The notes under the pieces were generated by a model. The model was not told the origin of the DNA, searched no databases, and worked only from the letters and a program-made list of their open reading frames with translations. The position numbers and the translations under genes were made by a program. A DNA stretch of 29,633 bases from an uncultured Collinsella sp. (GTDB lineage Bacteria; Actinomycetota; Coriobacteriia; Coriobacteriales; Coriobacteriaceae). The stretch is from positions 1 to 29,633 of the forward strand of contig CAUFMB010000027.1 of assembly GCA_959026535.1 (NCBI GenBank), written 5' to 3'. Positions within the stretch are counted from its first letter, which is position 1. The number at the start of each line of letters is the position of its first letter. Below, piece after piece: positions 16,387 to 25,649 of this stretch.

Positions 16387-17262
16387 TCATTTTCCAAGCC
16401 AGTTTTTGAACCACCATTCCATGGATCGGCTCATCTCGGCCATAAAGGGACTCGTGTGCTTGCGGGTATAGATGTCCACGACGCGCTCCCCCACCTCGCG
16501 GGCATGCGGACGGAACATTGCGTCCATCTCGGCCACCTGCGCGTCCATGGTCGCGGCATCCGCGCGGCAGTAGCGCTCCTCGTGCACCAGGTTCACCACG
16601 GGGTGCGCAATGGCCGGACGCTCCTTACGGGGCGTGCCGATGATGAGCATCGACAGCGGCATGGTATAGGGCGGCAGATCGAGCAGCTCGGCAACTTCCT
16701 CGGCGTTCTCCACGATGTCGCCAATGTAGCAGCTTCCCAGCCCCAGGGCCTCGGCGGCAACCACGGCGTTTTGCGCGGCGATCACGGCGTCCTGGGCCGC
16801 GATGGCAAAGTCGCCCAAACCCGGCGCGCGGCGGGGCGCCTTGCCCGTGCGCTCGACAAACTCGGGCTCAAAGCAGCCCACGTGCTCAAACAGATCGATC
16901 CACTTTGCATAATCGACCACAAATATGAGTGCCCAGGGCGCCTTGGCAATCATGGGCTGATGGTCGCACAGGTCGGCCAGGCGGTCGAGCGTAGCTTGCT
17001 CGCGGATGCTCACGATGGAATACATCATCATGGCGCCCGCCGACGGCGCGCGACTCGCCGCGTGCAGAATCGCCGCCCGCTGCTCGTCGGTCACCGCCAC
17101 GGGACGGTCGTCGTCATCACGCGCGAAGGCACGCGTAGACGAGCGATGCTCCAAGATGTCCAGCACCGCATTGCCCGTGGTCTCGACCGGGTAGCCGTTC
17201 GTATCCACGCCCGCAGCTCCGCCGCAGTACTCGGCACCCGTCATACAAACCTGCTCGCCCAT
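16387..17262 (-). CDS. Nitroreductase-family FMN-dependent oxidoreductase
   Basis: The 291-residue cytoplasmic flavoprotein has the nitroreductase FMN-binding arginine cluster (HRSSTRAF, residues 39-46), APSAGAMMMY (about 72-81) and the helix AAEALGLGSCYIGD (about 170-183), followed by LSMLIIGTP. Members reduce nitro compounds, quinones or flavins using NAD(P)H. It has a long C-terminal extension (last 60 residues, with EMSRSMEWWFKNWLGK), rich in Met and Trp. The ATG at 17262 has GAGG upstream; an in-frame ATG at 17244 is an alternative. It is divergent from the LTA-synthase-like gene. Confidence 0.9.
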   Translation of the reverse strand: MGEQVCMTGAEYCGGAAGVDTNGYPVETTGNAVLDILEHRSSTRAFARDDDDRPVAVTDEQRAAILHAASRAPSAGAMMMYSIVSIREQATLDRLADLCDHQPMIAKAPWALIFVVDYAKWIDLFEHVGCFEPEFVERTGKAPRRAPGLGDFAIAAQDAVIAAQNAVVAAEALGLGSCYIGDIVENAEEVAELLDLPPYTMPLSMLIIGTPRKERPAIAHPVVNLVHEERYCRADAATMDAQVAEMDAMFRPHAREVGERVVDIYTRKHTSPFMAEMSRSMEWWFKNWLGK

Positions 17263-17475
17263 AGCTCTATCCTCGCCATTTCTTTAAGAAGCCTTTACGT
17301 TTCCGTGTAATTCCCGTCCATTATCGCGCAGGTCACCACTACATTGCGCCACACCGCCGCACATGCGCGTTAATATGGCTGGTTGTTGTGCGCAGCCCGC
17401 AAATGCAGCGCATATTTAGGTAACAATCGGGTAAACCCCCGCTTTCGTAGGTTTTAGTTTGTGAGGAGTCTCAGC

Positions 17476-19776
17476 ATGTTCGCTGCCGCCATCTCGCTCG
17501 TCGGTCTTGCGGCGACCGTCTACCTTGTTTTGCGCGAGGCCAAGGCCATTCGCGCTCAGTCGGGCACCGTTGCCAAGGGCGCCTTCGCCTGGAGCGTCGC
17601 CTTCGGCCTGTTCCAGCTCTTTTTGACCATTTGGGGCGCTATTGGCCTCGTCGCGCAAAACGAGCCGCTCGCCTTTGTGATGCTCATCCTGACCAACGCC
17701 ATCCTCACCGGCTGCGCTTGGGCCAGCATCGCCCGCGACCGCATCACCCCGCGCGTCTTTGCGTTCGCCGCTACCGATGCCCCCGCCCCCACCGGCAAGC
17801 TCGCCCGCCTGCGCGGCGCCTTTGTGGGCAAACCGCTCGTCGCCGCCGTCCTGTGCCTGCTGCTCGCCGGCGTCTTTGCGCTGCTGGGCATGGAGGTCTC
17901 GTCCAACCACGACTTTACCTGGGTCTACCCCCTGTGCATCCTGCTCGAGTGGGCCATCATCACCACGCTCATGGTCGGCCTGTTCTTCCTGTTCCAGCGC
18001 CACGGCGCAGCTCCCGCGGTCCTGGCCTTTGCCCTCTTTGTCCTGGGCATTGCCGAGTTCTTCGTCATCACGTTTAAATCAATGCCCATCCAGCCGGGCG
18101 ACCTTTCGGCCATTTCCACCGCCGCTGCGGTCGCCGGCACCGGCTACACCTTCTCGATCTCGCTGTTCTGCGTGCTATCCATGGGCTTTACCGCCATCGC
18201 CATGCTGTTATGCGAGTACGCCGGCCTGGTGGCACCGCACCGTCAGAAGGGTGCCGCCAACGCCAAGCGCATGCTGCTCACCAACCTGCTCGTCGCCGTG
18301 CTGTGCCTGGGTGGCGTGACCGCGCATGTCACGCTCATCGACTACTACAACACTCTCGGCATCACCGTCTACACCTGGCGCCCGCTCGAGAGCTACTGGC
18401 GCGAGGGCTACCTGCCCGCTTTTATTAGTGCAGCGCAGTCCATCAAGCCGCCCAAACCCGCCGACTACTCCGTCGACGATGCCAAGGCCACGCTCAAAAA
18501 GTACGCCAAGGCCTACGACAAGTCCGACGCCGCCAAGAGCGACGAGCGCACCGCCGCAAAGGAGCAGTTCGACAGCGAGAAGCCCACGGTCATCGCCATC
18601 ATGAACGAGACCTTCTCGGATCTGTCGATCTACCAGAACATGCGCGCCGGCTACGAGGGTCCGCAGTACTTTAAAAACCTGTCCAACTGCCTCAGCCGCG
18701 GCAAGCTCTACGTGAGCGCCTACGGCGGCGGCACCGCCAATACCGAGTTTGAGTTTATGACCGGCAACTCCATGGCCAACCTGGGCTCGGGCGTGTACCC
18801 CTACACCATCTACAACATGGAAACGACCGGGAATCTAGCAGAGCAGTTCAAATCGCTCGGCTATTCCACCACGGCCATGCACCCCAACCACGCCACCAAC
18901 TGGAACCGCGAGAACGTCTACAAGGACTTTGGCTTTGACCAGTTCCTGTCCATCAACGATTTCCAAGGCGCCGATACCCTGCGCGGCATGGTGACCGACC
19001 AGGCGACCTACGACAAGATTCTTGAGCTGCTCGACCAGAACGCCGATCCGCAGTTTATCTTCGACGTGACCATGCAGAACCACTCGGGCTACGACACGGG
19101 CCTGCTGCCGGTCGACAAGCAGATGCACCTGAACATCGACACGGCCGACCTGGACGCCAAGACCGTCGAGGACGGCACGCTGTCCGATGTCGACGAGTAC
19201 GTCTCGTGCATCGAGCAGTCCGACCAGGCGCTGCGCTACTTCCTCAACGCCTTGAGCAAGCTCGACCGCAAGGTGGTCGTGGTGTTCTGGGGCGACCATC
19301 AGCCGTTCTTCCCGTCCAAGTTCAACGACAAGTGGTTTACCGGCGAGGATGATGCCACGCACCAGGAACGTCTGTGGCAGACCGACTACATCATCTGGGC
19401 TAACTACGACGTTGCCGGCTGCGACCAGACGAGCGAGGTCGACGACCTGTCCACCAACTACCTGTCCACCCAGCTGATGCAACTGATCGGCGCACCGCTG
19501 ACCGACTACCAGAAGGCGCATATGACGCTGCGCGAGTCGCTGCCCGCCATTAACTCCGTCGGCTACGAGGACGCCAGCCTGCGCTGGGCGCTCTCCTCCA
19601 ACGTCACCGGTGACGACGCCGCTGCCGCAGCCGCCACCAAGGCGCGCGAGGATTACGCCAAGATGCAGTACTACGAGATGTTCCGCGACGGCAAGAACGT
19701 CTACACCGAGCATTTCCAGACCGAGGCCAACGAAACCGACCCCAACCTGGCACCGGGTACGACCAAGATCAAGTAG
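17476..19776 (+). CDS. LTA synthase-like membrane sulfatase/phosphoglycerol transferase
   Basis: The 766-residue protein has an N-terminal membrane domain (several helices within residues 1-290), a linker, and an extracellular sulfatase-type domain (about 365-710) of the lipoteichoic acid synthase family. Visible active-site elements are MNETFSD (Glu378, metal), YGGGTANTEFEFMTG with Thr420 as the expected nucleophile, MQNHSGYD, and WGDHQPFF near residue 605. Family members transfer glycerol phosphate or related groups from lipids to surface polymers. A GTG at 17461 is in frame, but GAGGAG at 17463-17468 puts the start at the ATG, 17476. The C-terminus (about 90 residues after the domain) is Ala/Asp-rich. 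It stands alone and is followed by the structured element at 19803-19935. Confidence 0.92.
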   Translation: MFAAAISLVGLAATVYLVLREAKAIRAQSGTVAKGAFAWSVAFGLFQLFLTIWGAIGLVAQNEPLAFVMLILTNAILTGCAWASIARDRITPRVFAFAATDAPAPTGKLARLRGAFVGKPLVAAVLCLLLAGVFALLGMEVSSNHDFTWVYPLCILLEWAIITTLMVGLFFLFQRHGAAPAVLAFALFVLGIAEFFVITFKSMPIQPGDLSAISTAAAVAGTGYTFSISLFCVLSMGFTAIAMLLCEYAGLVAPHRQKGAANAKRMLLTNLLVAVLCLGGVTAHVTLIDYYNTLGITVYTWRPLESYWREGYLPAFISAAQSIKPPKPADYSVDDAKATLKKYAKAYDKSDAAKSDERTAAKEQFDSEKPTVIAIMNETFSDLSIYQNMRAGYEGPQYFKNLSNCLSRGKLYVSAYGGGTANTEFEFMTGNSMANLGSGVYPYTIYNMETTGNLAEQFKSLGYSTTAMHPNHATNWNRENVYKDFGFDQFLSINDFQGADTLRGMVTDQATYDKILELLDQNADPQFIFDVTMQNHSGYDTGLLPVDKQMHLNIDTADLDAKTVEDGTLSDVDEYVSCIEQSDQALRYFLNALSKLDRKVVVVFWGDHQPFFPSKFNDKWFTGEDDATHQERLWQTDYIIWANYDVAGCDQTSEVDDLSTNYLSTQLMQLIGAPLTDYQKAHMTLRESLPAINSVGYEDASLRWALSSNVTGDDAAAAAATKAREDYAKMQYYEMFRDGKNVYTEHFQTEANETDPNLAPGTTKIK

Positions 19777-19802
19777 CGGGTCGCTGCGGGTCTATCCCGG
19801 TT

Positions 19803-19935
19803 CGTCTGCCCGGGCGGCGCGGAATGTAAGGTTCCCTGCTCGAGCAGTCCTGCTCGCACGGAGAGCACATTAAGTGCTCTCCGGCTCGTGCGGAACTCGC
19901 GATGAACCTTACATTCCGCGCCGCCCGGGCAGACG
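19803..19935 (+). repeat. Structured palindromic element, copy A
   Basis: A perfect 32-bp inverted repeat (19803-19834 with 19904-19935) encloses a second hairpin: GGAGAGCAC (19860-19868), loop ATTAA, GTGCTCTCC (19874-19882). A third helix is possible, CGCAC (19855-19859) with GTGCG (19888-19892). The stretches CCTGCTC, CAGTCCTG and GTGCGGAACTCGCGAT are shared with copy B at 24816-24944, while the stems differ. It lies 26 bases after the LTA-synthase-like gene. With the terminator at 20032-20069 it accounts for the 319-base gap 19777-20095. Confidence 0.85.
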
Positions 19936-20031
19936 CCTTGTTGTTGGAGCGCGGCTTGTCATGGGGAGTATTCGGAGTGTCTCTGGTTGAATCGGGCTCT
20001 TGCCTTGAAGACTCTGATTTCTAATAAAGAG

Positions 20032-20069
20032 AAAACCCGGGTAGCCAGTTGTTTGGCTACCCGGGTTTT
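20032..20069. terminator. Bidirectional terminator
   Basis: A perfect 16-bp stem (AAAACCCGGGTAGCCA at 20032-20047 with its complement at 20054-20069) around GTTGTT separates convergent genes. Its A/T ends give TTTT on both strands. Confidence 0.8.
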
Positions 20070-20095
20070 ACTTTGTCGATATGTTCGACTGACTC

Positions 20096-21760
20096 CTAGT
20101 GGTTCTTGCGGCGCTTGATCAGCATGATGAGGGCTATCACTACGAGCGTTGCTCCCGCTGCTGCTGCGGTGGCGACTAGGGCGAATGTTTGGTCGCCGGT
20201 GTTTGCGAGGTTCTTCGCTGTGGTCGTAGTCTTGACCTTGGTGTCGGTCTTAGCTCCGTTGTCGGACTTGGGCTTGTCCGGGTTCGTCGGGGTCTCAGGA
20301 GTCTCGGGGTCCTTTGAGCCTTCGGAATCGGTTGGGCCGGCGGTGTTTACCAGCGTATGGTCCAGGAACTTCTTGGCGCCCGCACTTGCCTGTGAGAACA
20401 GGCGGCGCGTGCGGATCGGGGTGGCGTTCACCGTTGTGGGCGCCGTCTCCTCGGCCTCGATATTCACGAGCGTCGTGCCGGTGTCGAGGCCCACGTCGTT
20501 GTATCCCACGTGGCAGTAATACTGCGCACCGTCATCGTCTGCGGTCAGGTCAATCTCGAGCTTTGAGGCCGTTCCAGCCGCGAGGTTGCCATCGGCACCC
20601 ACGAGCTTAAACTCTGTCTCGCCGCGGCCCTTGCGGTACCACATATAGGTCGGTGCCAGCCCTGTTTCGCTATCGTCGGCACCGAGTTGCTTCACATGGC
20701 CAATCGCCGAGAGCGTCAGGTGGCTTCCCGCCGTGCGCTCAACCGAAGAGTCGTATCCAAGATCCGACCCCTCCGCAGCATCCGCCGCAGGTCCGCTCAC
20801 GGTCATCGTCATGCCATCGGGCATGGTCTTGACCGTGATGATTGCCGAGCGAATACCTGTTTCGGTCGTGGATCCATTCTTAACGGCGGCGATGGCGAAT
20901 CGATACTCCGTATTGGGCTGCAGCCCATCCCACTTGAGCGAGGTCTGCGTGTTGTCGGCAATCTTCCAGCTATTGACGACCGCATCCGCCGCATTGCTCT
21001 GCAGCATGCCCACGCCGTAGCTAAAGCCACTCTTGTTTGCGAGCACATCGTCCCAGCTAAACGTAACGCTGGTCGAATCGACGGCGTTTGCCGTAAAGCC
21101 CGTCACGGCCGGCGCGTCGGGCATCTCGACGTCCTTAACGTCATAGCCCACGATCCAGAACTGGTCGGTGTCCTTGGTGCCGAGCTTGTCGCCCGAGTCT
21201 GCCTCGAACTTGTCGACATCCACCGCGTTGACGCCCAGACGCCACACAAAACCGTACTTGCCCTGCGCGGCCTCGGGCAGGTTGTCGACGGTGCCGCCGT
21301 ATTCGGTCGATTCACTCGAGGAGTTACCCGTAGTAAAGCCGGCGTTGGCACCAAAGCACAGGCCGCCAAACAACTCGTGCTTTGCGAGCTTCGCGCCCAT
21401 GACAACGCTGCCGTTCAACGTCAAGCCGAGCTCGAGCTCCTGCTCCTTGCCCTCCTCGACTTCGATGGTCTGCTCAATGCTCGCCCCCGACTGCGCGGCG
21501 GCGCCGTTAAACCCTTCGTGCGTGTAGGCGCGCGTTACGCCAGGCTTGCCCAGGCCAAAGGAATCCCCAACGGGAGTCTCGCCGTTGAGCGTCGTTTGAT
21601 AGGTTCCGGGTTCTCCCGACCGGTTGGTCAAAAAGTAGCTGAGCGGCGTCATATTGTGCTGTTTGGCAATGCGGTCATAGGCCTCGACATTAACGACCGA
21701 GGTCTGCGCGCCGAGCGACACGGGCGCCGCCATCACGCCCTTGCCACCCAGTTTCCTCAT
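20096..21760 (-). pseudogene. C-terminal part of the frameshifted cell-wall-anchored surface protein
   Basis: This frame continues the large surface protein after the shift near 21748. It encodes a beta-rich region (GKGVMAAPVSLGAQTSVVNV onward), a fibronectin type III domain (PDAPAVTGFTANAVDS to AIITVKT), an Ig-like domain (GSHLTLSAIG to DDGAQYYCHVGY), a Pro/Thr/Lys linker (DPETPETPTNPDKPKSD), then a sortase signal LANTGD, a hydrophobic helix and the positive tail KRRKNH. The open frame extends back to 21838, but that stretch is antisense-like noise overlapping the N-terminal frame. ATG codons at 21760 and 21733 have no good ribosome site, so it is unlikely to be made alone. Read with the N-terminal part it completes a roughly 1360-residue wall-anchored protein. 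Confidence 0.8.
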
Positions 21761-24185
21761 TTTCGATCTCATACTCGTAATAGACCATCGGAATCGTGTA
21801 GAGCACGGCCTTGTCACCCTCGCCGGCATGCGACTCATAGCTTACGCTTGCGCTGACCGTGCGCTCGCTCCGGTAGTCATAGCATCCCTCGGCGGCAAAA
21901 TCGACTGAAGCATTCATCGCGACCAGGGGCGGACCGGTCTGCACCTCGACGGCAACGCCCAACTCGGCGCCAATGGTATAGCCCTGGGATGTCCCCGTGC
22001 CCTTTTCCTCTCCGTATGACGTACCGCCCAACACCAGATAGCCGTATGCCTGCTCCAGATCCTCAACATAGGGAGCATCCTGCAGCACGGCGAGCACGCG
22101 CGGGTTGGTATAGACCTTGTAGCGGTCCTTGTACGTGATCTTGACGCTGTCGTTGTCGACATCGGGCAGCGCGAGCGAGATAAATGTGCCGTAGGTAGTG
22201 CCGCGACGGTTGCTCTCGCTAATCACCTGCTCCTCGCCGCGGCGCACCTTTCCGTTCTCGTCGAGCGAAAAATGCGAGGCGGTCATCCAATAGTAGTCAT
22301 CGTTCTTGCGCAGGTCCTCGTCGCGGTGCTTGCCCACCACGGCGATTAAGCTCTCGTTATAGCGGTCCGAACCCGAGACGCTGCCCGCCTTGACGTCGCT
22401 GATCCACGCCTGCTCTATACCCTTGTGGTCATGCTTGTTGCTGCTGTTGTATTGCTGACCGCTCATGCTCATGGTTCCGACCATGGACCCCAAGCCCTGA
22501 GCCCCGCTCTGTGCCGTGTTGCAGGCAAAGTCGCGGAACACATCGCCGCCCACGAGCACCTCGTCGACCGCCAGCTGCTCGGACAGGCCGTCAAGGTTGG
22601 CAGTGGCAAGGGCAATAGGCGCCAAGGTGCACGGATAGCGCTTATCCTGAGCGCTATCCTTCCATGCGCTGTTGGGCACATGCATCAGCCCATAGGAGGC
22701 GAGGAGCCCGTCTCTGTATTCCTTGCAATCGGAAAGCTTGAACTCGCCAGACTCCGAGTCAAAATACGCGTAGCGGTACAGCGCGCCGTACAGCCCCTTG
22801 CTGCCGTCAGAAGCGCCGTAATCAAAAGCGCTGCGTTGCCAGTCATAGCCCGCAAGAATAAGGCCCGTGACGGTTTCACCCGTCTTCTTTCCTTCTTCAT
22901 CGTAGGCGGCAAACGTGCCGAACGTCGCATTCGCAGCGACCATGGTCTTGCCGTTCGCGGAGAGGGAGATTGCGCCCGCGTCGCCCAGAGCATCGACATG
23001 GACGAGCGCACCCTTGGATGCATCCCACGAAAACAGCTCGCAATGCGTCGACTTATCAATATTCTTCTTGCCGTAGGGTGCCGAGACCACGATGGCGAGG
23101 TCATCGCAAAAATCGCGATCGAGGTCGCCGGCCGCTAGCGAAACGACAGGAGCTGACTGAAGCTGCGTCCAGGAGTCGTTCCCGCCCTTGTTGTGCGTGG
23201 TGTAGTCCGCGGCGTTACCGGCATCGATCTTGACGACGCTTTGCTTCCAGTTGCCACCCTCCAAGTCATACATGTCGACTACAGCCTTGCGCACGCCGTT
23301 CTCGTCGACATAGCAGCCCGCGTAGACAAAAAGCTCGTCGACGCCGTCGCCATCGACATCGCCCGCCTCGACATCAAAGACGGCGTCGTGCTCTTGCAGG
23401 TAACCGGCATCCAGGTACTTAAAACGGCCTTCGTACATCATATTAGTGTTGACCGTCACCGGCAGGTGTGTGTCGAGAGTGCGCGTACGCCCGTTGCTAA
23501 ACGAGTAGAGGACCAGCTCAACCTTTCCGGCGTATGACTTGCCGTCAATCGTCGTGGAGGAACTGTCGCCGTAGGCACGGAGCTCGGCAACGCGGCTCTT
23601 TTTGCCCGTGCTGGCGTCGCTGCAGAACTCAACACTCGTGGCGTGAATGCCCGAGAAACCGTTGTTGTCGTTGGCGAGTACTGTTGAGGACTCATTGTTG
23701 CTTAGGTACGACCAGGTGCCGCCACGGTAGTCGCTATGCTTGTAGAGATCGCTGTTCGTATCGAAGTTGTTGACGTTTTGCCAGAACTTTGCGGCGCCCC
23801 ACACACTTCCATAGCCATCGGTGAGTTTGCTGCTGCCGCCAATGTCACCGCGCTCGACGTTCTCGAGCTTGTCGCGCAGAGTGTAGCGATTGCCATGGCT
23901 ACCGTTAGCTGCCATATAGACCTCGCTGCGCGTGGCAAACGTCGTGGGGGTATCAGTGGAATAGGGGCCAATGGTATCGGCCGGAATGTCCTCGCTCGTG
24001 CCCAGACCCAGGGCTTGATAATCCTGCTCGGTCATATCGGTGATTGCGGGCGCGTCTGCCGCCTGGGCAACCTGGGGCGTGGCCGTGAAGCAGGCGACGC
24101 TCGTGGCGATCAACGCAGCAAGCGCCGCCGTCCCAACAAGCGGGATTTTCGACAGCCTACGGATACGGGGGTGTGGAACGTACAT
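21690..24185 (-). pseudogene. N-terminal part of the frameshifted secreted FG-GAP surface protein
   Basis: It starts with an export signal (RRLSKIP, then GTAALAALIATSVACFTA and an AQA cleavage site near residue 42). The mature part contains FG-GAP/VCBS-like calcium-binding segments (GDVDGDGVDELFVYAG, GDLDRDFCDDLAIVVSAP, further VDNDSVKITY) as in beta-propellers of integrin type. The coding sense runs to ENEETG; then GGG, where GG would keep the frame, leads into about ten unrelated residues and a stop. Removing one G at 21747-21749 joins it to the C-terminal frame as ENEETGGKGVMAAP. The ATG at 24185 (GAGG upstream) is preferred over 24221, which has no ribosome site. It is probably an adhesin or ligand-binding protein; the target is unknown. 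Confidence 0.8.
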
Positions 24186-24254
24186 GAGGGACCTCGCTTT
24201 ATTCGAGTGGAGTGGACTCATTTTTGCAAATGATACATCCGATGCCCGATATCA

Positions 24255-24294
24255 CGTGTCTCATTTTCGCCAACGGCGTGTCTCATTTTTGAGA
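24255..24294. repeat. Paired 13-bp direct repeats upstream of the surface-protein gene
   Basis: CGTGTCTCATTTT occurs at 24255-24267 and 24277-24289, 22 bases (about two helical turns) apart. A small hairpin CGCC/GGCG lies between, and TCTCA/TGAGA (24281-24294) follows. On the minus strand they stand 70-105 bases before the start codon, just upstream of a TATCAT -10-like box (complement of 24230-24235), so they may be operator sites. Confidence 0.5.
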
Positions 24295-24308
24295 ATCCGA
24301 GATGCCGC

Positions 24309-24777
24309 GGAAATCTTATCCCAGCTCAAAGGCCATTTCTGGGATGTATTTTCCGTCGAGTGCCTCATCGGGAAACTGCATCCCATTTCAAGCGTCGATT
24401 CTGGGACGCACTTTCCCCTTAGACCCTCAACCGGAAACCGCATCCCACTTTGAGCGCAAATTCCGGGATGCATTTTCCGCTTGAGCCTCATTGGGAAACG
24501 GCGTCCCACTTTGAGGGCTGATTGTGGGATGCATTTTCCGGTTTTGCTCTCATTGGGAAAATGCATCCCGTTTCTTGACCGAATAATGGGACGCAATTTC
24601 CCGTTGGAGCGCCTTTGGGAAAGTGTGTCCCACTTCGACCGCCCAGAGTGGGATGCACTTTCCGCAAAGCACCTCAACAGGAAACTACGTCCCATTCCAA
24701 AGGCAAATTCCGGGACGCATTTTTCGAAAGCCTGCCCATCCGGAAAGCCCGTCCCACTTTGGACGCATCCGGGCACG
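24309..24777. repeat. Tandem array of eight palindromes with a 62-bp period
   Basis: Units start at about 24309, 24370, 24432, 24493, 24555, 24617, 24679 and 24741. Each has a left arm GGGAAAnnGCRTCCCA, 14-17 variable bases, a right arm TGGGAYGCAnTTTCC, and a 14-15 base linker that often contains CCTCA. The arms of a unit pair with each other, with one to three mismatches or wobbles. The last unit has a decayed right arm. No gene is supported within it; open frames on both strands are side effects of the repeat. Together with 24255-24294 and 24816-24944 it fills the 800-base gap 24186-24986. Confidence 0.9.
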
Positions 24778-24815
24778 GAACCATCGACCTATCAGGCCTC
24801 CCATCAATAAAGAGG

Positions 24816-24944
24816 CGTCCTCCCGGACGGCGGGGCACGAAGTTCATCGCGAGTTCCGCACGCAAAGAAGGCCACTTAATGTGGCCTTCGTCTTGCGCAG
24901 GACTGTAGAGCAGGGAACTTCGTGCCCCGACGCCCGGGAGGACG
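24816..24944 (-). repeat. Structured palindromic element, copy B
   Basis: Outer arms 24816-24845 and 24915-24944 pair at 28 of 30 positions. Read on the minus strand, the inner hairpin is GAAGGCCAC, loop ATTAA, GTGGCCTTC. CCTGCTC, CAGTCCTG and GTGCGGAACTCGCGAT occur in the same order and spacing as in copy A. It lies 42 bases downstream of the flavodoxin gene and 39 bases from the palindrome array. Confidence 0.85.
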
Positions 24945-24986
24945 TTTCATTTAGAAAGATGGACCGACCGCCGTCAGCGATGGGAG

Positions 24987-25538
24987 CTACTCCCCCAGCA
25001 CGGCCTTTTTGGCGGCTGCAGCCATGTTGTCCAGATCTTCCTTGGTGGGGTGATCCTTTGCGGCGACCCAGTTATCGAGCAGCATCTTAAAGCGGACATT
25101 GTCGGGATCTTGCTCGAGCATGGCCTCGTAGCGCTGCTTGACCGCGGGACCCATCTTGCCCTGGCACATTGCCCAACCCACAAGCTCGGCATCCTCGGCC
25201 AAATTGGAGGTCACGCGATTGATAATCTGCTGATAATAGCTCTGGTCGGCGCCAAAACCGCAGGTACCAAAGAGGAAAACGCGCTTGCCGTGCAGAGCGG
25301 AGAGCAGCGCGGCAACCGAAGGCGTGCACGCGCCCTTGTCGCACCAAAAACCGACGAGCACCGTGTCGGCCGCGCAGGCGCCCTGCGCCTCGAGCGCAAC
25401 CTGATCTGCATCCGCATCGTCGCTCAACGCCGCGGCATGGACAAACTCAACGCCCGCAGCCTGCAGAGCGCGCTTGATCGCGCCCGAAACCATCCTGGTA
25501 TTACCGCTCTTGCTGTTAACCACCAAAGAGCACGTCAT
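24987..25538 (-). CDS. Flavodoxin-family protein (BilS-like)
   Basis: The 183-residue cytoplasmic protein has a flavodoxin-type phosphate loop at its N-terminus (SLVVNSKSGNTRMV), then VLVGFWCDKGACTPSV, KRVFLFGTCGFG, an MCQGKM block and a helical C-terminus with HPTKEDLDN. This pattern (GFW-DKG, LFGT-G, CQGK, HP) is that of the flavodoxin family that includes BilS, the partner of the bilirubin reductase BilR. That likeness is from memory and is not proof of function; no BilR-like gene is in the window. A GTG at 25544 with GAGG four bases before it is a possible alternative start to the ATG at 25538. It follows the ABC transporter genes on the same strand after a hairpin. Confidence 0.85.
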   Translation of the reverse strand: MTCSLVVNSKSGNTRMVSGAIKRALQAAGVEFVHAAALSDDADADQVALEAQGACAADTVLVGFWCDKGACTPSVAALLSALHGKRVFLFGTCGFGADQSYYQQIINRVTSNLAEDAELVGWAMCQGKMGPAVKQRYEAMLEQDPDNVRFKMLLDNWVAAKDHPTKEDLDNMAAAAKKAVLGE

Positions 25539-25614
25539 AGTCACGTTGCCTCGTTTCCCCCAAAACTAAAGCCACTAATGCAATTTATTAGATGAATATC
25601 TTAGTACTAACAAC

Positions 25615-25633
25615 GCAGATGTAAACCATCTGC
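25615..25633 (-). terminator. Weak terminator-like hairpin after the ABC genes
   Basis: GCAGATG/CATCTGC (7 bp, five-base loop) lies 17 bases past the ABC stop on the minus strand and is followed by GTTGTTAG. The weak T-tract means read-through into the flavodoxin gene is possible. Confidence 0.4.
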
Positions 25634-25649
25634 CGCTAATCGGTAGCCC

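Noticed and set aside
24261..24776. 171-codon open frame across the palindrome array, and overlapping plus-strand frames
   Set aside because: Repeated peptide fragments such as GKCIP and GMRFP come from the palindromes themselves. There is no ribosome site, and frames are open on both strands.
24309..24777. CRISPR-like array (about 62-bp periodicity)
   Set aside because: The repeats are diverged and the conserved parts are two short arms on either side of a variable loop, not one near-identical repeat with unique spacers. No cas gene is in the window.
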